Origin: Pseudomonas sp. KUIN-1
GTDB lineage: Bacteria; Pseudomonadota; Gammaproteobacteria; Pseudomonadales; Pseudomonadaceae
Length of the DNA: 64,000 nucleotides
Assembly (NCBI RefSeq): GCF_009176725.1
Contig: NZ_AP020337.1
Span: 3,472,001-3,536,000, forward strand
Direction: 5' to 3'
This document shows, piece by piece, positions 26,244 to 36,182 of this stretch. Within the stretch, counting starts at the first letter, position 1, and each line of letters starts with the position of its first letter. The notes below the pieces were generated by a model. It had not been told where the DNA came from. It did no database searches and saw nothing but the letters and a program-made list of their open reading frames with translations. A program made the translations under genes and the position numbers.

Positions 26244-27851
26244 TCAGACCGCCAGATCGTGGGCATGGAACTCGCTGACGCCGACCAGCTGGATTTCAAA
26301 GTCCGCATGCAGGTCGCCGTTGACGTTGCCGGACAGCACATGGTCGGCGAAGCGCAGTTGGCCAGCGCCGGTGAACTCGCCGCTGCCGATGAAGCTGAAA
26401 GCATCGAGGGCCTTGGTGTCCACGTTGGCATCCATCTTCAGGAAGCTGAGTTTGTCGCCTTGCTGGCTATTGAAGTCGGTGATCACGTCGCTGTTGTGGC
26501 CTTTGCCCATTTCCGACAAATCGTTGAACACGAAACGGTCGGCGCCGCTACCGCCAGTCATGATATCGGCGCCCTGACCACCCACCAGTTTGTCATTGCC
26601 GGCACCGCCGAAAAGAACATTGTCCGCATCGTTGCCGGTCAGAGTGTTGTTGCGATCATTGCCCAGCACGGTAAAGGCGCCCTCGCCTTTGAGGTGGACA
26701 TTCTCGAAGTTCGCCAACGTCCCGGTATTGAGGTTGATCACCTGTGCGATGGGCGAGGTATTGTCGTAGGTGATCTTCAGCGTATCGATGCCCTGGTCGG
26801 CCTTTTCCTGAACCAGGTCCAGTTCGCCTGCCTGATCAATGACGTAGGTATCGTTGCCCAGCCCGCCGATCATGGTGTCCAGACCGCCGCGGCCATTGAG
26901 CACGTTATCCAGATCGTTGCCGATCAGCGTGTCATTGAAGGCAGAACCTATGGCGTTTTCAATGTGCGCACCGTAGGCGATCGCCAGACCGGAATTCATC
27001 GACGTCGGCGCGTCAGGGTTCGCGTTGTAATCGAGAAACGCCTTGCCGATGGTGCTGAACTCACCCTCGTTGAGGTTGATTTTCACCGATGCTTCCTGAT
27101 TGCTGGCATCAATGGTGTCTTTGCCGCCAGCGTCCCAGATGGTCTCGAATACCGACTGCCCGGGTGCCCATTTATAGACGTCGTCGCCGGTGTGATAGTG
27201 GGTGTTGGCGCCGTATATGAACTGCATGGCCGCAACATCGAGCAGCATCGGCGTGGTGGGCTTGAAGCTGTAATTGTTGGTGTAGCTCATGATGGTGTAA
27301 CGCGCATCTTCGAATTTGGCATCGAGCAGCACATCGTTGTACTGCGAGGCTTCGAACGAGTGCTTCAACCCCAGTGCATGACCGGTTTCATGCATGAACG
27401 TGAGGTAATCATCCGTGCCCTTGGCAGGATCGGCCGCGTTGACGTTCGGCCCGATCCAGACATCGCCGGAGCGGCCCAGCGTACCCGGCGCATAAGCCTG
27501 GCCAAACTCTGTACCTTGCAGGCCCTTGAAGCCGCCGAAACGGATGTCTCCGACATTATCGGGGGTGTCCTGAACCTCGGTGAACTTGATATCTGCCACC
27601 GCACTCCAGGCATCCAGTGCGCTTTTTGCGGCTGCCGCCTGGGCGTCGGTCAGCGAATAGGCATCGCCGGGCTCTTGAGAGCGACTGTAATCAGTGGCGT
27701 AGACAGAGTCGGCCTTATGAAAACTGTAAGTCAGATGGGTGCCGGACGAATCCCCAAGCCAGAATGGCCCCCATAACAGGCTGGTGACTCGGTCGTCGGG
27801 AGCTCCCTCGGGCAGAAGTTCGGCAGGACTTGATTCATTTGGGCCGGGCAT
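26244..27851 (-). CDS. Serralysin-type M10B metalloprotease with RTX repeats
   Basis: A 535-residue secreted protease. The zinc site HETGHALGLKH is at 154-164, and the Met-turn region is YTIMSYTNN soon after. RTX calcium-binding nonapeptides fill about residues 300-450 (GGLGNDTYVID, GGAGNDKLVGGQGADI). A serralysin C-terminal domain carries the type I secretion signal, ending in a hydrophobic tail EFHAHDLAV. No signal peptide, as expected for type I export. No ABC exporter or protease inhibitor gene is adjacent, so export must use a distant system. Confidence 0.93.
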   Translation of the reverse strand: MPGPNESSPAELLPEGAPDDRVTSLLWGPFWLGDSSGTHLTYSFHKADSVYATDYSRSQEPGDAYSLTDAQAAAAKSALDAWSAVADIKFTEVQDTPDNVGDIRFGGFKGLQGTEFGQAYAPGTLGRSGDVWIGPNVNAADPAKGTDDYLTFMHETGHALGLKHSFEASQYNDVLLDAKFEDARYTIMSYTNNYSFKPTTPMLLDVAAMQFIYGANTHYHTGDDVYKWAPGQSVFETIWDAGGKDTIDASNQEASVKINLNEGEFSTIGKAFLDYNANPDAPTSMNSGLAIAYGAHIENAIGSAFNDTLIGNDLDNVLNGRGGLDTMIGGLGNDTYVIDQAGELDLVQEKADQGIDTLKITYDNTSPIAQVINLNTGTLANFENVHLKGEGAFTVLGNDRNNTLTGNDADNVLFGGAGNDKLVGGQGADIMTGGSGADRFVFNDLSEMGKGHNSDVITDFNSQQGDKLSFLKMDANVDTKALDAFSFIGSGEFTGAGQLRFADHVLSGNVNGDLHADFEIQLVGVSEFHAHDLAV

Positions 27852-28301
27852 CGGCGTTGCTCCAGAAGAATACGGACGTTATTAATGGGCTCACGACTTC
27901 TGCCAAGGCAAAAACCGAAAGCAGTTTATTACACGGCACGCAAAATATGGACATAATAAGTTACAAAAACAGTACTCTGAAAGGCCGACTCATTACTCTC
28001 GACACCTGGCAACTTCTTATGACGAGTGAACTTTAATTTTTATGACAAGCGTCATTTAATGGCGCGCCGTTATATAAACTGGAAGCACCGGCGATGACAG
28101 TAAGAAGTGACTGTTCCGAGAGAGTTCGAACACAACCTTGACGCCCTTCGATTGCGCAGGACTGCTTCACTGCGTGTCGAACGAGCAACCTGAATAAAGG
28201 GGACACCGGCACGCCGAGCTGATTTATGCAGCGTATGCCTTGCTGCGCTCTATGGATCATAGGCATCATAAGACCTATTTCATCCGATCGCGGTGCGCCC
28301 C
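27852..28301. other. Divergent promoter region, no gene seen
   Basis: About 450 bases between the divergent serralysin and histidine kinase genes. It is AT-richer next to the protease start. No convincing open frame, RNA gene or repeat was found; it should carry the promoters of both genes. Confidence 0.6.
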
Positions 28302-29630
28302 ATGACCCACCACCCTGCGCCACTTCCCGCCAGCGAGGAAGAACGTGTCCTGTCCCTTGAGCATCTCAAGATACTGGACAGTGCTCCCGAGCAAGACTTC
28401 GACGACATTGTGCTGCTCGCGACAACACTGTGCGACGCGCCCATTGCGCTGGTCTCGCTGGTTGACCGAGAACGCCAGTGGTTCAAGGCCTGCATCGGCC
28501 TGGACGTGCAGGAGACGCATCGCGACCTGGCATTCTGCGCCCACGCCATCCTGCAGCCCTCCGATGTGCTGGTGGTGGAAGATGCAACCACCGATCCTCG
28601 CTTCAGAGAGAGCCCGCTGGTGCTGGGGCCTCCTTACATCCGCTTTTATGCGGGTGCGCCGATTCGTACCGAGGCCGGTCATGCACTGGGCACCGTCTGC
28701 GTGATCGATATCTGGCCGCGCGTACTGAGCGAACAGCAACGTCGTGCCCTGCTGGCACTGGCGCGGCAAACCGCAGCCCTGATGCAATACCGCCTGGTCT
28801 CGGAGCAACGTGACCAGCACGCCGCCGAGCTGGCACTGGGACTCGAAAGCGCACAGAGCCAAAGCCTGGCGCTGGAGCGCAACCTGCGCCAGTCGCAACG
28901 GGTGTCATCGCTGGGCATGCTAACGGCGAGCATCGCTCATGACTTCAACAACCTGCTCCAGGCACTGAGCGCCAGCCTGCAGCTGATCCGCATGCGCTCA
29001 CGCCGCCCGACGGACGTCGAAACGCTCAGTGATACCGGACTGCGGGCAGTGGATCACGGTCGCCAGTTGGTAACTCGCCTGCTCAACAGCGTTCGCCAGG
29101 ACGGTTCCGAACTGATCTGCATCGATGTCAGCGAACGGATCGATGCAGCCCGTGATCTTCTGTTGCGTTCGGCGGGCGACACGCTGGATCTGTCATTCGA
29201 CTTATCCGCCCAGGGCTGGGGCGTGTTGTGCGCCGAAGCGCAATTGCATACCACCTTATTGAATCTCCTTAGCAATGCGCGTGATGCAATTTCAGGCCCC
29301 GGCAAGGTGCATATCTCGACCCGGCTGGAATCCGTCAAGGATGACCCGCAATTCCCGGAAGGCGATTATCTGGTACTCAGCGTGAAAGATAACGGTCCCG
29401 GCATGACAGCCGAGCTCAAGGAGCAAATCTTCGAACCTTTCTTCACGACCAGAAGTTCGGACCCGGGTGCCGGGCTTGGCCTTGTTCAGGTGCAGGAGTT
29501 TGCGGTAAATGCCGGCGGAGGCGCACGCGTTGAAACAGCACCGGGAAGCGGCACTACCGTGCATCTCTACTTGAGAATACTGGGGCCGATCAGTGCAACT
29601 AACGCACCAGCCCATATAACCGAACAATAA
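28302..29630 (+). CDS. GAF-domain sensor histidine kinase
   Basis: A 442-residue soluble kinase. A GAF domain at about 25-165 (PIALVSLVDRERQWFKA, FCAHAILQPSDVLVVEDA) is followed by a coiled linker and the HisKA box IAHDFNNLLQAL with phospho-acceptor H213. The HATPase domain has N (LLNLLSNARDAIS), G1 (VKDNGPGM), F (IFEPFFTT) and G2 (GAGLGLVQV) boxes. There is no membrane segment and no adjacent response regulator, so it senses a cytoplasmic signal. A terminator follows. Confidence 0.9.
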   Translation: MTHHPAPLPASEEERVLSLEHLKILDSAPEQDFDDIVLLATTLCDAPIALVSLVDRERQWFKACIGLDVQETHRDLAFCAHAILQPSDVLVVEDATTDPRFRESPLVLGPPYIRFYAGAPIRTEAGHALGTVCVIDIWPRVLSEQQRRALLALARQTAALMQYRLVSEQRDQHAAELALGLESAQSQSLALERNLRQSQRVSSLGMLTASIAHDFNNLLQALSASLQLIRMRSRRPTDVETLSDTGLRAVDHGRQLVTRLLNSVRQDGSELICIDVSERIDAARDLLLRSAGDTLDLSFDLSAQGWGVLCAEAQLHTTLLNLLSNARDAISGPGKVHISTRLESVKDDPQFPEGDYLVLSVKDNGPGMTAELKEQIFEPFFTTRSSDPGAGLGLVQVQEFAVNAGGGARVETAPGSGTTVHLYLRILGPISATNAPAHITEQ

Positions 29631-29685
29631 CAACGGCTCATTGCCAGCGAGGCGTGGTTACTTCAGATACCCGTTAAATAAAAAT

Positions 29686-29717
29686 AGCCGGACATTCACT
29701 GTTCGGCTTTTTTATTT
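29686..29717 (+). terminator. Rho-independent terminator after the histidine kinase
   Basis: AGCCGGAC and GTTCGGCT form an 8-bp stem (one G-T pair) with a 7-base loop, followed by an uninterrupted T-run. It may also serve the convergent GST gene poorly, as the minus side lacks such a run. Confidence 0.9.
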
Positions 29718-29748
29718 TCTAACCTGCTTCATCCTGTCGTCAGGTGCC

Positions 29749-30375
29749 TCAAGGCCAATGGCGTCGTATGACCTCGTTGACCAGCGGCTCGGCGTCAACC
29801 TGTAACAACAGCGCATGAAAATCCGGCCGGGTGTTACGCAGGTGCTCCCGCGTGCCACTCCATCGCGTCACGACAGAGGTCAGAATCTCCACTGCGCCGG
29901 GCGCATCGCAGCGCCAGATCCCGGCTTCACCAAACAGGTCGGCAAACGTCTCCCAGTGTTCATGCAACCGCGTCCGGGCGCCCGCTTCGAGCAGCCTCTC
30001 CTGCGCATCGTCGGAACTTGCCAGCCAGCGCTGCGGGTAATCAATGATGCCGATGGCGGCGTAGCAATTGGCTGCAATGTAAACCAGCGCGCGAAGCGCT
30101 TGAGCACGCTGGGCGGATTGGCCAGGCAGAAGTCCGGAGTCGGGGTGCTCCAGGCCCAGATGAATCAGGATCGCCGCACTTTCAGTGAGGACCGCGCCAT
30201 CGGCGAGCACCAGCGTGGGGACTTGCATCAACGGGTTGACCCGCCTCAACGCCTCCTTGCCAGCCCCCTCCTCCCAACCACAGGCTTCGCACAGGGTAAA
30301 AGGCACCGAGCAGCGCCGAAGCGCTATCTCGATCGCAGCCGAACCCGAACCTTGCGTGCCGAAAAGCGTATACAT
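29749..30375 (-). CDS. Glutathione S-transferase family protein
   Basis: A 208-residue GST. The thioredoxin-like N domain starts MYTLFGTQGSGSAAIEIAL and has the cis-Pro loop NPLMQVPTLVLADG and ESAAILIHL. The all-helical C domain follows. The start is set by AAGGAG 8 bases upstream. It conjugates or reduces electrophiles with glutathione; the substrate is unknown. It stands next to a co-directional LysR gene. Confidence 0.88.
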   Translation of the reverse strand: MYTLFGTQGSGSAAIEIALRRCSVPFTLCEACGWEEGAGKEALRRVNPLMQVPTLVLADGAVLTESAAILIHLGLEHPDSGLLPGQSAQRAQALRALVYIAANCYAAIGIIDYPQRWLASSDDAQERLLEAGARTRLHEHWETFADLFGEAGIWRCDAPGAVEILTSVVTRWSGTREHLRNTRPDFHALLLQVDAEPLVNEVIRRHWP

Positions 30376-30417
30376 ACCAGTGCTCCTTGCCAGGTGCTGC
30401 CAGCTCACTCCGCGCGG

Positions 30418-31314
30418 TTACACCGTCGGGGGAGCGAACAAATGGGCGTGCATGAAATCAATGAAGACTCGCAGGCGCAGCGAAAGATGCTTGCTGGACG
30501 GCCAGAGCAATCTGAACGTTCCGGTATGCACCGTGTAGTCATCCAGGACAGGTATCAGCTCGCCGTTGCGAATGGCCGATGAAATCATGAAGTCCGGCAG
30601 ACAGGCAATTCCCAACCCGGCCCGCGCAACGTCCACCAGAATCTCGGTGGTATTACACACCATGGCCTGGGGTAACTCGAGATCGTCGACGCCTGCTTCA
30701 CGACGCAGCGGCCAGTGTTCAAACCTTCCCGTGGAGGGAAACTTGTGCAACAGACAGGCGTGCTGACTCAGGTCCCCAGGATGCCGGGGTATACCGTGCC
30801 GGGCAAAATAGTCCGGAGCGCCGACAATGCGCAATTGGAAACTGCCCATCCGCTTCGACATCAGCCCAGAGTCACCGGGATCGCCGGTGCGTAACACGAT
30901 ATCGAAGCCCTCCTCAATGATATCGACCATGCGGTCCGAGAAATCGATGTCCAGTTCGATATCGGGATAGGTACGCATGAAGTCGATGATCACCGGCATC
31001 ACCAGTCCGCTGACCAATGGCAAACTGATCCGCAACCTGCCCTTGGGCAAGTCTCTGGCATTGCTCAACTCCATTTCCGCCGCTTCCAGCTCCGACAGAA
31101 TCCGCCGGCAACGCTCAAGGAATATCGAGCCTTCCAGCGTCAGGGCGATACTGCGCGTACTGCGATGAAAAAGGCGGACGCCGAGGCTCTCCTCCAGACG
31201 GCCAATACTCTTGCCGATCCCCGACGAAGAGATGCCCAGGCGTTTTCCGGCCTGGGTAAAACTCCGCGTTTCAGCAACCAGAACGAACACGGCGATGCTT
31301 CCGAGCGATTCCAA
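30418..31314 (-). CDS. LysR-family regulator
   Basis: A 298-residue LysR protein. Its HTH lies at 5-62 (ETRSFTQAGKRLGISSSGIG, LEESLGVRLFHRSTRS), and the effector domain ends LWPSSKHLSLRLRVF. It is divergent from the MFS-monooxygenase operon, with about 160 bases between the starts, so it is the probable regulator of that operon and/or the GST gene. Confidence 0.92.
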   Translation of the reverse strand: MESLGSIAVFVLVAETRSFTQAGKRLGISSSGIGKSIGRLEESLGVRLFHRSTRSIALTLEGSIFLERCRRILSELEAAEMELSNARDLPKGRLRISLPLVSGLVMPVIIDFMRTYPDIELDIDFSDRMVDIIEEGFDIVLRTGDPGDSGLMSKRMGSFQLRIVGAPDYFARHGIPRHPGDLSQHACLLHKFPSTGRFEHWPLRREAGVDDLELPQAMVCNTTEILVDVARAGLGIACLPDFMISSAIRNGELIPVLDDYTVHTGTFRLLWPSSKHLSLRLRVFIDFMHAHLFAPPTV

Positions 31315-31472
31315 TACCCACTCCTATTCAGGACAACCCTGTCCTATACGTTCGGAACATAAGCCTGTTTTTGTTTGCGGGCGCAACCCCTAATCTCGCG
31401 GCAGGGCGATCGCTCTTGGATAAACGCGTGCACCACGGCAAAACCCAGGCACGCTTCACAGGGACATTGCAC

Positions 31473-33038
31473 ATGACCACAGCACACAGGGTTCAAACAC
31501 AGCCCACTGCAGGACGATGGGGGCAACTGCTCGCCGCTTGCCTGACCGGCATTCTGATCCCGTTATGCTTCACGGGCCCTGCCGTGGTTCTACCGTCGAT
31601 AAACCAGGCACTGGGCGGATCAGCCGTCGAGCTGACCTGGGTCATCAACGCCTACATCCTGACCTACGGCAGCGCGATGATGGCCGCCGGGAGCCTGACG
31701 GATATCTACGGCAGAAAACGCGTCTGGTTGATCGGGCTGGCGATCTTCGTGCTCTCCACCTTCGCCATTCCGGCAGCCTCCTCCGTCGTCCAGATCGACC
31801 TGCTCAGACTGGTGCAAGGCCTGGGTGGCGCGGCAGCGTTCGCCGGGGCGATGTCGTCGCTTGCCCAGACCTTTCATGGCGCCGAGCGCACCCGAGTCTT
31901 CAGCCTGCTGGGCACCACCTTCGGTATAGGTCTGGCCTTCGGCCCTCTCGCAGCCGGCTCGCTGGTGGATTCGGCAGGCTGGAAATGGTCATTCCATGCG
32001 ACTGCACTCATCGGCGTCGCGGGGTTCCTGCTGGTGCTGTTCAGCGCCACCGAGTCAAAGGATCCCGACGCAACAGGTATGGACTGGCCGGGCGCAATCA
32101 GTTTTACCGCAGCATTGACCCTGTTCACTTATGCCATTCTGCTCGCCCCTGAAGAGGGTTGGACCGATCCATTGGTGATGGGTGGCATCATTGGCTCACT
32201 GCTGCTGTTCTGGGTATTCATTGCGGTGGAGCGGCGCATCGCCCGTCCCATGCTGGATCTCTCGTTGTTCAAGAGCGCGCGCTTTGTCGGCGTGCAGATT
32301 CTTGCAGCCACTCCCGCATTTTTCTTCGTCGTGCTGATCATCATGCTGCCAGCGCGCTTCATTGGCATCGACGGCCTCAGCGCCCTGGAAACCGGGCAGA
32401 TGATGACTGCCCTGGCCGCGCCCCTGCTGATCGTGCCCCTGCTTGCCGCGCAGCTGGCACGTCGTTTCACGTCAGGACTGCTGTCCGGCGTCGGGCTGCT
32501 GCTGGTGGCGGCCGGCCTGCTATGGCTGGCGCTGGCACTGGACAGTGGTGCGATCAGGACAGCGTTGCTGCCGATGGCCTTGATCGGTATCGGTATCGGC
32601 CTGCCCTGGGGGCTGATGGATGGCATGGCGATCAGTGTCGTCGAAAAGGAACGCGCCGGTATGGCCACTGGCATCTTCAATGCGGTACGCGTTTCGGCAG
32701 ACGGGATCGCTATCGCAATCGCCGGCGCCCTGCTTGCAACGTTCATTCAATGGGGACTTTTCGACGCACTCAAGGGTGTCTCACCTGAGGTGGTCACCGA
32801 AGCGGCCAACCGCGCTGCCCTGGGCGATCTGCACAATGCGACAAGCCTGCTGTCCGGTCAGTCAGCGTTGCTGCACCAAGAGTACGTCAATGCATTCCGC
32901 AATCTGCTGTTCATTCTCAGCGCCGCCACCGTGCTGACGGCGGCGGCGGTCTTTGCCCTGCTTGGTCGCGTACGCGCTCATGAAGAACCGCCCATAGAGC
33001 CCTCCAACACGCTTGAACTGGCGGGCGAAACCAAGTGA
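31473..33038 (+). CDS. MFS transporter, DHA2 type (14-helix drug exporter family)
   Basis: A 521-residue polytopic protein with MFS motif A (GSLTDIYGRKRVWLIG) and a DHA2-type N terminus (PAVVLPSINQALGGSAVELTWV). The length fits 14 helices. It exports a drug or metabolite using protons. The ATG at 31473 is chosen because the upstream in-frame region has no membrane or family features. It overlaps the following monooxygenase by 4 bases (GTGA). Confidence 0.9.
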   Translation: MTTAHRVQTQPTAGRWGQLLAACLTGILIPLCFTGPAVVLPSINQALGGSAVELTWVINAYILTYGSAMMAAGSLTDIYGRKRVWLIGLAIFVLSTFAIPAASSVVQIDLLRLVQGLGGAAAFAGAMSSLAQTFHGAERTRVFSLLGTTFGIGLAFGPLAAGSLVDSAGWKWSFHATALIGVAGFLLVLFSATESKDPDATGMDWPGAISFTAALTLFTYAILLAPEEGWTDPLVMGGIIGSLLLFWVFIAVERRIARPMLDLSLFKSARFVGVQILAATPAFFFVVLIIMLPARFIGIDGLSALETGQMMTALAAPLLIVPLLAAQLARRFTSGLLSGVGLLLVAAGLLWLALALDSGAIRTALLPMALIGIGIGLPWGLMDGMAISVVEKERAGMATGIFNAVRVSADGIAIAIAGALLATFIQWGLFDALKGVSPEVVTEAANRAALGDLHNATSLLSGQSALLHQEYVNAFRNLLFILSAATVLTAAAVFALLGRVRAHEEPPIEPSNTLELAGETK

Positions 33039-34012
33039 GTCCCTATGAAATACCAGGCGCAAAGCGCCATCCCGCCTTTGCAAAGGTGTTCGCGCCGGGT
33101 CATCTCACGTTCGGGCTGATTGCGCCACTGGAGGGCTACCCCGACTCCGCAGCGCCGACCATGAAAGACCATCTGGCCCTCGCCATTCAGGCCGACAAGG
33201 CCGGTTTCGCCGCGCTGTGGCTGCGCGACGTACCGCTTCTCGATCCGGGGTTCGGCGACGCCGGTCAGGTGTTCGATCCTTTTGTCTACGCCGCGCTACT
33301 GTCTGCGGTCACCCGGCAAATCTGCATCGGCACGGCAGGCATCATATTGACGTTGCGCAATCCGCTGATGGTTGCCAAACAGGCGTGCAGCGTCGACGTG
33401 TTGCTCGAAGGACGCTTCCTGCTGGGTGTGTCTACAGGGGACAGGCCCGGCGAATATCCCGCGTTCGGCGAGCGTTTCGAGACCCGCGCAGAACGCTTCA
33501 GAGACGGCGTCGAACTGCTGCACGCGGTGACCGAGCAGTCTTTTCCAGTGTTCAAATCGCGTCATTACGGGCAACTCAATGGCACGCTGGATCTACTGCC
33601 GAAACCGGTTTTCGGGCGGCTGCCGATGCTTGCCATCGGCCGCTGTCAGCAGGACATCACATGGCTGGCCAATAACATGGACGGCTGGATATGGCATCAG
33701 AGCGGCTTCGACACCTTGCCTGAAGTGATCAATCACTGGCGCAGCGCCAATGAGCAGATGCAGTTCAAGCCCTACGGCTATGCGACGTTCTTCGACCTGG
33801 ACGAGAACAAGGACGCGCCGATGAAAGTCGGCCGTGGAATCAGTACCGGGCGCAACGCCCTCATCGCCCTGTGGCAGCGTCAGCGGGAACAGGGTGTTTC
33901 GCATGTGGCGCTGAACCTCAAGCCACTGAGGCGTCCGGCCACAGAAGTGTTACAAGAGCTGGAAGAGTATGTGCTGCCGTACTTCCCGACCCGCCGGGGT
34001 GATCATGCCTGA
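33035..34012 (+). CDS. LLM-class oxidoreductase (TIGR03571-like)
   Basis: A 325-residue luciferase-like monooxygenase domain protein. It has FGLIAPLEGYPDSAAPTM at the N terminus, IGTAGIILTLRNPLMVAKQA in the core and LGVSTGDRPGEYPAFGERF, a set of features I associate with the BA3436-type luciferase family. Such enzymes use FMNH2 or F420H2 and oxygen. The start is GTG, overlapping the MFS stop. The substrate is unknown; the context suggests it works with the second LLM protein. Confidence 0.85.
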   Translation: MSPYEIPGAKRHPAFAKVFAPGHLTFGLIAPLEGYPDSAAPTMKDHLALAIQADKAGFAALWLRDVPLLDPGFGDAGQVFDPFVYAALLSAVTRQICIGTAGIILTLRNPLMVAKQACSVDVLLEGRFLLGVSTGDRPGEYPAFGERFETRAERFRDGVELLHAVTEQSFPVFKSRHYGQLNGTLDLLPKPVFGRLPMLAIGRCQQDITWLANNMDGWIWHQSGFDTLPEVINHWRSANEQMQFKPYGYATFFDLDENKDAPMKVGRGISTGRNALIALWQRQREQGVSHVALNLKPLRRPATEVLQELEEYVLPYFPTRRGDHA

Positions 34013-34094
34013 CCGAATACTTCGTCGGCACGGCCACCGCAGGTTCAGGATGTAGCAAGGACGAACGATCCAACTATCGACCTGGGAGGTCACG

Positions 34095-35273
34095 ATGCGC
34101 GCTGAAAAATCCTATCCGATAAAAACCAACCCGATGCGCAGCAGCGCGAACAAGATACAGCTGGGTGTTTTCTCCACCAATACCGAGGGCGGCTGCACCG
34201 TCACCAACGCGCCTGAACGCCTGCGCGGAGACGATTGGGCAGGCAACCTGGAAATCGCCCGGATTGCCGACGATGCAGGGTTTGAAGCCTTCATACCGGT
34301 CGGCCGCTGGAAAGGTTTCGGCGGCACCAACAATACCGGCGGTGTCTGTTTCGAAACCTACACCTGGGCTGCCGGGATTGCAGCCCTGACCAGTCAGATC
34401 GCCGTGTTCACCACCTCGCACCTGCCCACCGTGCACCCGCTGTTCGCGGCCAAACAGGCGGTGACCATCGACCACATCAGCGGCGGGCGCTTCGGGCTGA
34501 ATATCCTTTGCGGTTGGTATGGCGCGGAAATGCGCATGTTCAACGGCCATATGATGGAGCACGACAAACGCTACGACTACGCAGAAGAGTGGCTGCACAT
34601 TGCAAAAAATGCCTGGGAGCAGCAGACCCCGTTCGACTTCAAAGGCGAGTATTTCAACATCTGCGGCGCAATCTCGCAGCCACAACCTCTGAATAAACCC
34701 TACCTGATCAACGCAGGGGGGTCGCCACGCGGCAAACTCTTCTGTGCAGAACATTGCGACGCCGCGTTCCTGATCGTCAAACATCTGGACGGCGAACAGG
34801 CCGTGCGTGAGCAGATTGCATCCTACAAGGACCTGGCGAAACAGAAGTTCGGCCGCGACATAAAGATATGGTGTTATGGCTATGTGGTGCAGAAGGACAC
34901 GCAAGAGGAAGCAGACGCTTACCTGGACTATTACGCCAACCAGGTCGGTGACGATGAGGGCTGCGACATCATCACCGGCGAGCTGGGTATCCAGACCGGC
35001 ATTTTCACCCCCGAAGACGCCGTGCGTTTCCGTTTCCATTTCAAGGCCGGATTCGCCGGGGTGCCACTGGTAGGCACACCCGAGAAGATCGTGGAGCTGT
35101 TCAGGAAATATTCTGACTGGGGGATCGACGGCATTGCCCTGACGTGGCTCGATTACCATGAGGGTATAAAGGACTTCGTGAGGGAAACACTGCCACTGAT
35201 GGAGGACGCGGGCCTGCGTGAATCCAGGGTTGTGGAGGCGATGACTTCGAAGGTGTCCGCAGAAGTAGCCTGA
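34095..35273 (+). CDS. LLM-class flavin-dependent monooxygenase (RutA/SfnG/SsuD-like)
   Basis: A 392-residue luciferase-like monooxygenase. The FMN-pocket region has GVFSTNTEGGCTVTN and TTSHLPTVHPLFAAKQAVT, and the phosphate-binding loop is GGRFGLNILCGWYGAE. Length and motifs place it with FMNH2-dependent oxygenases that open heterocycles or cleave C-S bonds. The exact substrate is not predictable. It follows the other LLM gene after 82 bases. It converges on the leftward metabolic cluster. Confidence 0.88.
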   Translation: MRAEKSYPIKTNPMRSSANKIQLGVFSTNTEGGCTVTNAPERLRGDDWAGNLEIARIADDAGFEAFIPVGRWKGFGGTNNTGGVCFETYTWAAGIAALTSQIAVFTTSHLPTVHPLFAAKQAVTIDHISGGRFGLNILCGWYGAEMRMFNGHMMEHDKRYDYAEEWLHIAKNAWEQQTPFDFKGEYFNICGAISQPQPLNKPYLINAGGSPRGKLFCAEHCDAAFLIVKHLDGEQAVREQIASYKDLAKQKFGRDIKIWCYGYVVQKDTQEEADAYLDYYANQVGDDEGCDIITGELGIQTGIFTPEDAVRFRFHFKAGFAGVPLVGTPEKIVELFRKYSDWGIDGIALTWLDYHEGIKDFVRETLPLMEDAGLRESRVVEAMTSKVSAEVA

Positions 35274-35324
35274 TGGCCGGGCCTCCCTGGCGGTGCTGGC
35301 CAGGGAGGCGCTTATCCGGACAGC

Positions 35325-36182
35325 TTAAAGGGCCAACATGCGTTGCGGATTCAGCAGCGTCACCTCGGTGCGGCGCTCGTCGCTCAAGCCGAACGCGTCG
35401 AACCACTGCCCGCTCAGCGACAGCCACTGGTGGACATCGATCTGACTGGTCTGCCCCAGGTCCGAGCTGTAGACCACATTGCCGACATGGCTCAACACAT
35501 CGCTGAAATCCTGCCGGTCCTGATAACCCAGCAAGTACGTCAGTGCGGTCTGCTCGATGTAGACCGATGGCTCTGTGCCGATCAGCGCCAGCTCGGCCGC
35601 GTCAAGACCGGTCAACGGATTGGCAGGCTGATTGAGCATCAACCTCGGCACACCGATGCGCAGCGCTTCGTCGATCAGCGTCCTGACTTCATTGGCATCG
35701 GCATGCCCGGTCGAGATCACCAGCGGATAGTCACGCGCCATTCTCAGAATATCCAGCGTCTGTGGCGTCAGCCGGCCGTTGTCCGATGTCACTCTGGCAG
35801 GCTTGATGGGCTTGTCCCGCAACAGCGGATGGCTCAGGTTGCGGGTCAGCGTACTGGCATGCGTCCTGCCGGTCACGGTTGGCAAGTGAACCAGGAAACG
35901 CCCGGGCTCATCGCCACGCAAACACAGGCTGCGCTCGACCACACGGTAGTCGATGCCGCCGGCAATCTCGTTCAGCACCACCGAGCCGCTGACCGGAAAC
36001 CCCTGATCGCGCGCTTCCCACGCCTGGGCTGCCGTACACCCCAGATGATTCTTCAGCACCACCCTGCCCTGCACCCGCGCGTAGCACCTGCCCGCCTCGA
36101 TCGCACCATGACGACGAATGAACGCGTCAGGATTGGCGTGGTAATGCACATCAATGAAGTTCAGCGCATCGACCTGACTCAT
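35325..36182 (-). CDS. Amidohydrolase-like protein (DUF6282-like)
   Basis: A 285-residue protein of metal-dependent hydrolase type. DVHYHANPDAFIRRHG supplies the first His pair, VLKNHLG a carboxylated-Lys/His region, ISTGHADANEV a later His, and SSDLGQ a terminal Asp. It fits the amidohydrolase fold, and I relate it to DUF6282 by general resemblance. The start overlaps the stop of the alpha/beta hydrolase gene (ATGA). It is the last gene of the leftward cluster. Confidence 0.7.
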   Translation of the reverse strand: MSQVDALNFIDVHYHANPDAFIRRHGAIEAGRCYARVQGRVVLKNHLGCTAAQAWEARDQGFPVSGSVVLNEIAGGIDYRVVERSLCLRGDEPGRFLVHLPTVTGRTHASTLTRNLSHPLLRDKPIKPARVTSDNGRLTPQTLDILRMARDYPLVISTGHADANEVRTLIDEALRIGVPRLMLNQPANPLTGLDAAELALIGTEPSVYIEQTALTYLLGYQDRQDFSDVLSHVGNVVYSSDLGQTSQIDVHQWLSLSGQWFDAFGLSDERRTEVTLLNPQRMLAL

